A stretch of DNA of 64,000 nt, taken from NCBI GenBank assembly GCA_021234155.1, contig JAJEKV010000011.1, positions 12,503,255 through 12,567,254 of the forward strand, given 5' to 3'. Made by a program: the position numbers and the translations under genes. Positions within the stretch are counted from its first letter, which is position 1. Each line of letters starts with the position of its first letter. Below are positions 58,614-64,000 of this stretch, piece after piece. This DNA comes from Isoetes taiwanensis. Lineage: Eukaryota; Streptophyta; Lycopodiopsida; Isoetales; Isoetaceae. Below the pieces are notes generated by a model. That model worked only from the letters and a program-made list of their open reading frames with translations. It was not told the origin of the DNA and made no database searches.

Positions 58614-59313
58614 CTAGGATGGGTCCTAAGACACAACAAGTGGGGAGAGTGGTGTTCTCATTGAGCTTTGTAAAATCGTACAGTACACAATTGGTTCCCC
58701 CACTGGGGTAGAACTATGAAAAAGAACTTGAAAACTTCGAGTGCTCCGAAACTAGACAATCACCGAGAGCACGAAGAGAAAAAATATAAGGGGTGAGATG
58801 ATAACAAAGGCCGACGATCGATGCCCAACGTCCTAGGAACAAGTACCCCCGCGTCTGGCTCGTGAACCGCGAGCCCTGCAAAAAAGGAGACCTGGACAAT
58901 ATAAACCGTTAGACGTTAGAAATGAGAACAGGGGCTGGACTGATGCCAGATAAGATAGAAAAAACAACTCGGAGGCCGCAGGGCCACGCCGAGAGGATAT
59001 CACGGTCGACCAACCGGTACAAAGAAAGAAAAAAGCAAAACGACAGAAAAAGACCGGTTGGTACCGCCTCGGAGGCGACAAAAGCCACGCCGAGAATGAA
59101 TAAAGAGACCAAATAAACCATCAAGCCACGCAAACCGACTGAGAGGGAGGGGGGGGGAAACCAGGTAAAGGCGACCGTAACTAGGAGACAAGCTCAAGGA
59201 GAACGCCGATAACCAAAGACAAGGAAAAATGAGCTATAAAAAGGGCAAGGAGCTGAGGTGGCGTCCCCATCCAAGGAATGGCGGTTCTATTGCTAGCGCA
59301 ATAGAACCGAAGC
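58614..59313. mobile_element. 700-bp insertion with terminal hairpin (unit 2)
   Basis: Absent from unit 3, whose empty site reads CATATTCTTCTTACATTTTT. The inserted copy is flanked by ATTC at 58610-58613 and 59314-59317, a possible 4-bp target duplication. The left end starts CTAGGATGGGTCCTAAG (5-bp stem); the right end holds a perfect hairpin with arms GGTTCTATTGC / GCAATAGAACC at 59283-59308. Internally ACCAACCGGT (59009-59018) pairs with ACCGGTTGGT (59053-59062). No protein. Composition is more GC-rich and purine-rich than the host unit. It does not fit the ends of any TE class I know. Confidence 0.75.
59283..59308. other. Perfect 11-bp stem hairpin at the insertion end
   Basis: Arms GGTTCTATTGC and GCAATAGAACC with loop TAGC. 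It ends 5 bp before the right border of the 700-bp insertion. Confidence 0.9.
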
Positions 59314-61747
59314 ATTCTTCTTACATTTTTGAACTTATTTTGCAGGGAGCAGTTTCATTGCAAAATACAAGATCAAGCAGAGTCTTCTTTTTGCTAATGC
59401 TCCTCCATCAATTGGAGTGGAGCTGGACAGGATACTACCATTCTTGCGCTTTGTTTACTTTATTTCTTTTCTTTACAATGGAGCCAGAGGATTTTCTGCA
59501 GCAGGAGCCTGAAATTTTTCAATCCCTTGATGTCGGAGCAGGAGCTTCAAGCCAGGTACATAGCAAGATAAATTTCAAGAAACTTTCTTCCATGAAGCAA
59601 ATTATCTGTTGTGCAACCATATATATATCGTTAATTAAATGTAAGGGCTTTCATTTTTGCATTTTTAAAAGAAAGTTGGATCTTCATTCTTTGCAATGGC
59701 AGGTTATGATTATCTTAAGTCGTGATGGACTCTTTTACACTGGTCTATTATCAAAGGCTCTATTACAGTGGAGTCTATGGTACATACATTCTCCTCGAAG
59801 CCATCTCGGGGTAATTTGACAACTTAACATAACTTGCAAGGTTATTTATTCGATGTTTTTGAAGTCTTCTCGGTGGTTTTTTTGCGCACGGATGTATTCA
59901 AAGTCCAAACGGACATATTCAAAGTTCAAACATCTGCTTTATGGGTGTGCAATGGAGTTGTTAACAAGTCTCACTTCTACAAATTTCTCGATCTAAAAGA
60001 TATGGTGACCTTGCAAAGATTTGTATTATCTTTGAATTAGCCAGCAGACGAAGGTATTTAAAGGCGTAGAGCAAGTACTTTCTTTACTTTTTTTCATTTC
60101 TTTCTTATTAAATGCGTGTTTTGGCAACCACAACCTTGGCCATTCTGAGTGGAAGTCCTACTATATTTAGTAGGGAAGGGTTACAAAGTGCGATCTGTTT
60201 GTGTATTTGTTTTTTGCTATAAATCAATGCATTGGAATTCATCGATTTAGCCCATACAATTTTTGAAACGGTTTGGAAGATGATTCTTATAATGAGTACG
60301 GATTGGGTGTATGCACACCACACTTGGCCCAGGCCCAGTTATAACACTTCCGCACTTCGTTAGTGAATATGATAAGGAATGTACTAAAATCTTGGGTTCC
60401 TGAAATAACCAGGTGTGAGAGCCCTTAAGCATTGCTTATTTTGCATTCATGGAGTAATTTTAACTATTTGCTTATTTTGCATTTATGGAGGCCAAGAGTA
60501 TTCTGAAGTACTGGTGAGATTTGGCAATGATAATGTGTTAGCCAACAGTTTTAGCCATATATTCAAGTGCCCACTAAAGTTCTTTTTATTATGCCCCATT
60601 GTTAGGCATTACTGGTTGTGATTACTGGTGGTGAGAGCCCTTAAGCATTTGCTTATTTTGCATTTATGGAGGCCAAGAGTATTCTCAAGTACTGGTGAGA
60701 TTTGGCAATGATAATGTGTTAGCCAACAGTTTTAGCCATATATTCAAGTGCCCCATTGTTAGGCATTACTGGTATGCACATGTTCAGATTCTTTACCTTA
60801 ACATATCGTTATTCCATCAATGCAACATCATCCAACAAAACATTTGTAAGGATCCAAATTGTCTTAGTTCTAATGAAGTTGTTAAGCACTAAACTCGATC
60901 ATGTTTATATCACAACATTATTTTACAATCCATCTTGCAAATCCATTGCATATGAGCTAATTTTATGCAAGCAGAAACCTAGAGTTTAATGACGTGGCTT
61001 TAGAAAAAGCTCGCTCGCGTACAAGGGTGCTAAAACGATAATGAAATTGGAACAATCGAGTAGCACAGAGGTTGCAAACATGGAGATAGCTATAGAAACT
61101 CATTGTATGTTAGGTAGTTATTCACATTCATTGCACAACAGTTTCTCACAACCCATTCATACTTCGTTGATTTACTAGATCCATTCTATTCCTTTCTTAT
61201 TGATCAATAAATAAAAGCAAGGGTGAACAATGAAAACAATTCATGAGTTCTAGAACACAATTCATGAAGCCCAAAAACAATCTAAGGGACAAAAATGCAT
61301 GTGAAATATCTAAGGTTGGCTTATTCCATCAACACAACATCATCCAACAAAACATTTGTAAGGATCCAAATTGTCTTAGTTCTAATGAAGTTGTGAAGCA
61401 CTAAACTCGATCATGTTTATATCACAACATTATTTTACAATCCATCTTGCAAATCCATTGCATATGAGCTGATTTTATGCAAGCAGAAACCTAGAGTTTA
61501 ATGACGTGGCTTTAGAAAGAGCTCGCTTGCGTACAAGGGTGCTAAAACGATAATGAAATTGGAACAAATGAAATTGGAACAATCGAGTAGCATAGAGGTT
61601 GCAAACATGAAGATAGCTATAGAAACTCATTGTATGGTAGGTAGTTATTCACATTCATTGCGCAACAGTTTCTCATAACCCATTCATACTGCGTTGATTT
61701 ACTAGATCCATTCTATTCCTTTCTTATTGATCAATAAATAAAAGCAA

Positions 61748-64000
61748 GGGTGAACAATGAAAACAATTCATGAGTTCTAGAACACAATTCATGAAGCCCA
61801 AAGACAATCTAAGGGACAACTTACTTAAATTGTGTTTGGGGGGGTGTGTCCTCCTTTTTCCGGCCGCCTGTGTACATCGAAATCCGGCAAAAAAGCGAAA
61901 TTTTGGAATCCAAAAATAAAAGCCGGCAAGAAAAAATTTCTCTAGATTTTTTTTTTAGCACGCCAATTTGAGCCGTTTCTGAGAAAATGGACGGTGCTGT
62001 GTAACGCTGTAATTTAGGGTTTAACTTTCGAAAACGGCCAGTCCATCATCATCGTGTGCTTTTATTTTGGAATGGCAGGCTCATTGCAGTCGTTCAAATC
62101 CCATGCAATTTTTTCTTAGGGTTTTCGACAGAGTTCTGCAATGACGGTTTTGGTTGTTCCTTCAGATATTTTTTTTTTCCCTCTGGGCTATGCCGTCAAA
62201 ATCAATTGCATCCAATTGGCTGATATGGTTCTCTGTATGTCGTTCTATAAGCAGGTAAATGTTCTTCTTTCCATTTTGTTTTGCCAAAAAAGTAAATATT
62301 TTTTGTGTGCTAAGATCTTCAAGCTTAGTAGGATCGTCAACAGCAAAAGGGCAAAGGAATGGAAGCGCCAGAACTGGCAAAGGCTGCTCAGGACATTTTG
62401 TCTGGTAACCTGGCTGATAGGTCTGCACCATGGCTCCTTTGGCATGCATTCTTTCTTCTCCTTATAAACTTCTCTCCGTTGCAGGTGCATAGACGGGAGC
62501 ATAGATGGGAGCAATGATAGTTGCAAAAACTATGGCTTGATAATCCAACAGCAGAAAGCACTTATGGCAGTCGGTAAAGCATGGGAATTGACATAAGGCA
62601 CTCGAAAAATGGTGCTTCTTCTTGCTTCATCTTTCCATTATGTCTTTTCTGATAGGGTAGTTTTCTTTCTCTCTGCATTCGCATCATTGCATCCCTTTCT
62701 TCCATGTTTGATTTGGACGTGCTTCAAGGTATGCATTATGAAGTTGCTTCTATGAAAAATGCCAATAACAACTTTCTGTTTTGCAGGTGCTGAGAGTGGA
62801 TGGTTCGTTCAGGTTTTAAGTTCCGGCTTGCATAAAGGGTATGTTATTCTATTGACAAATTCTCAATTGAGTATCTCCTTTGTGATGTATCTCTATAGTT
62901 TGTATCTTTACATTTTGAAGGTGTCTTCTTTCGCATGCATGTGGTCTGCTTTTGCACGTGGGACAAATGATTCTCTTTTGCACATATTGTTCATATTCTT
63001 CTTACATTTTTGAACTTATTTTGCAGGGAGCAGTTTCATTGCAAAATACAAGATCAAGCAGAGTCTTCTTTTTGCTAATGCTCCTCCATCAATTGGAGTG
63101 GAGCTGGACAGGATACTACCATTCTTGCGCTTTGTTTACTTTATTTCTTTTCTTTACAATGGAGCCAGAGGATTTTCTGCAGCAGGAGCCTGAAATTTTT
63201 CAATCCCTTGATGTCGGAGCAGGAGCTTCAAGCCAGGTACATAGCAAGATAAATTTCAAGAAACTTTCTTCCATGAAGCAAATTATCTGTTGTGCAACCA
63301 TATATATATCGTTAATTAAATGTAAGGGCTTTCATTTTTGCATTTTTAAAAGAAAGTTGGATCTTCATTCTTTGCAATGGCTAGTTATGATTATCTTAAG
63401 TCGTGATGGACTCTTTTACACTGGTCTATTATCAAAGGCTCTATTACAGTGGAGTCTATGGTACATACATTCTCCTCAGAAGCCATCTCAGGTAATTTGA
63501 CAACTTAACATAACTTGCAAGGTTATTTATTCGATGTTTTTTTGAAGTCTTGCTGGTGGTTTTGCTGCGCACACAGATGTATTCAAAGTCCAAACGGACA
63601 TATTCAAAGTTCAAACATCTGCTTTATGGGTGTGCAATGGAGTTGTTAACAAGTCTCACTTCTACAAATTTCTCGATCTGTTCTGGATCACGATATAATA
63701 TCATAAAGATATGGTGACCTTGCAAAGATTTGTATTATGCTGAATTAGCCAGCAGACGAAGGTATTTAAAGGCGTAGAGCAAGTACTTTCTTTACTTTTT
63801 TCATTTCTTTCTTATTAAATGCAGGTTTTGGCAACCACAACCTTGGCCATTCTGAGTGCAAGTCCTACTATATTTAGTAGGGAAGGGTTACAAAGTGCAG
63901 TCTGCTGTGTATTTGTTTTACTGCTATAAATCAATGCATTGGAATTCAGCGATTTAGCCCATACAATTTTTGAAACGGTTTGAAAGATGATTCTTATAAT
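61748..64000 (+). repeat. 3.7-kb tandem unit 3 (cut by window end)
   Basis: Matches unit 2 from its start, without the 700-bp insertion, to the window edge. A unit-specific change at 63680-63705 replaces ATCTAAAAGATATGG by a longer sequence. Confidence 0.88.

Larger units (their letters stand above)
58402..60220 (+). pseudogene. Exon-like blocks of the array gene (unit 2)
   Basis: Blocks bounded by convincing splice signals: TTTTGCAG|GTGCTGAGAG to AAAGG|GTATGT (58402-58452); TTTTGCAG|GGAGCAG to AGCCAG|GTACAT (about 59345-59554), with MEPEDFLQQEPEIFQSLD in one frame; TGGCAG|GTTATG to a donor lost in this unit (about 59703-59810); and AAATGCG/AAATGCAG|GTTTTGGC at about 60117. The blocks read VLATTTLAILSGSPTIF in the last exon. 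I could not join them into one open frame, so this may be a decayed gene or a captured fragment. Confidence 0.35.
57358..61747 (+). repeat. 3.7-kb tandem unit 2 (with 700-bp insertion)
   Basis: 4390 bp, longer than unit 1 almost entirely because of the insertion at 58614-59313. Otherwise closely similar to units 1 and 3. Confidence 0.88.

Noticed and set aside
58614-59313. 700-bp insertion as a Helitron
   Set aside because: The terminal hairpin is suggestive, but neither end gives 5'-TC and 3'-CTRR under any placement allowed by the ATTC ambiguity, and the insertion is not simply between A and T.
1-64000. tRNA, rRNA or organellar gene content
   Set aside because: No cloverleaf with plausible A and B boxes, no rRNA core sequences and no plastid or mitochondrial genes were recognised by eye.

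Overview
This is a repeat-rich nuclear window from a land plant. The signs are spliced, AT-rich gene fragments with GT/AG junctions, TATA boxes next to AAACCCTAA telo-box motifs, a Ty3/gypsy chromovirus with integrase and chromodomain, plant-type LINEs, and no bacterial operon structure. The LINE reverse transcriptase resembles families I associate with seedless plants, but I cannot name the species. Most of the window is decayed transposon sequence.

Layout. A segment of about 24.4 kb occurs twice in direct orientation, at about 1-24405 and 29810-54385, with a period near 29.8 kb. Both copies hold, in order: the minus-strand end of a transposase-like gene with a Cys-cluster and an RNase H-like motif; a T-rich gene-free tract ending in poly(A); a block with a 27-bp hairpin minisatellite; the 3' half of a chromovirus and its LTR; a cluster of five 68-bp nested hairpins; a gene for a giant divergent histone H3; a second promoter with a decayed unknown gene; a 5'-truncated LINE; and a nearly full-length minus-strand LINE. 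Between the copies (24.4-29.8 kb) is single-copy sequence with remnants resembling a Ulp1-type protease and an FCP1/NIF-type HAD phosphatase. From 53640 to the end a unit of about 3.7 kb is repeated in tandem three times (the last cut by the window end). It contains exon-like stretches with repeated splice signals, and one unit carries a 700-bp insertion.

The standout is the histone locus at 42.5-44.9 kb, with a damaged twin at 12.7-15.0 kb. A protein begins with an exact H3 tail (ARTKQTARK). It continues through a Lys/Glu-rich helix, a nuclear-localisation motif, an acidic/proline-rich region and a possible HMG-box-like segment, and ends in a complete 88-residue H3 histone fold. The total is about 393 residues against about 136 for ordinary H3. 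The sequence as given splits it into two ORFs that overlap at TAATG; one extra A in an A5 run would fuse them. Around the gene lie five copies of a 68-bp nested palindrome, with neighbouring copies about 211 bp apart and separated by unrelated spacers of 143-147 bp, close to nucleosome size.

The two long copies are almost identical in some blocks and quite different in others. Many of the differences I compared fall on CAG, CTG or CCGG sites. This could be base-calling error at CHG-methylated cytosines or real mutation there, so several broken reading frames may be artefacts.
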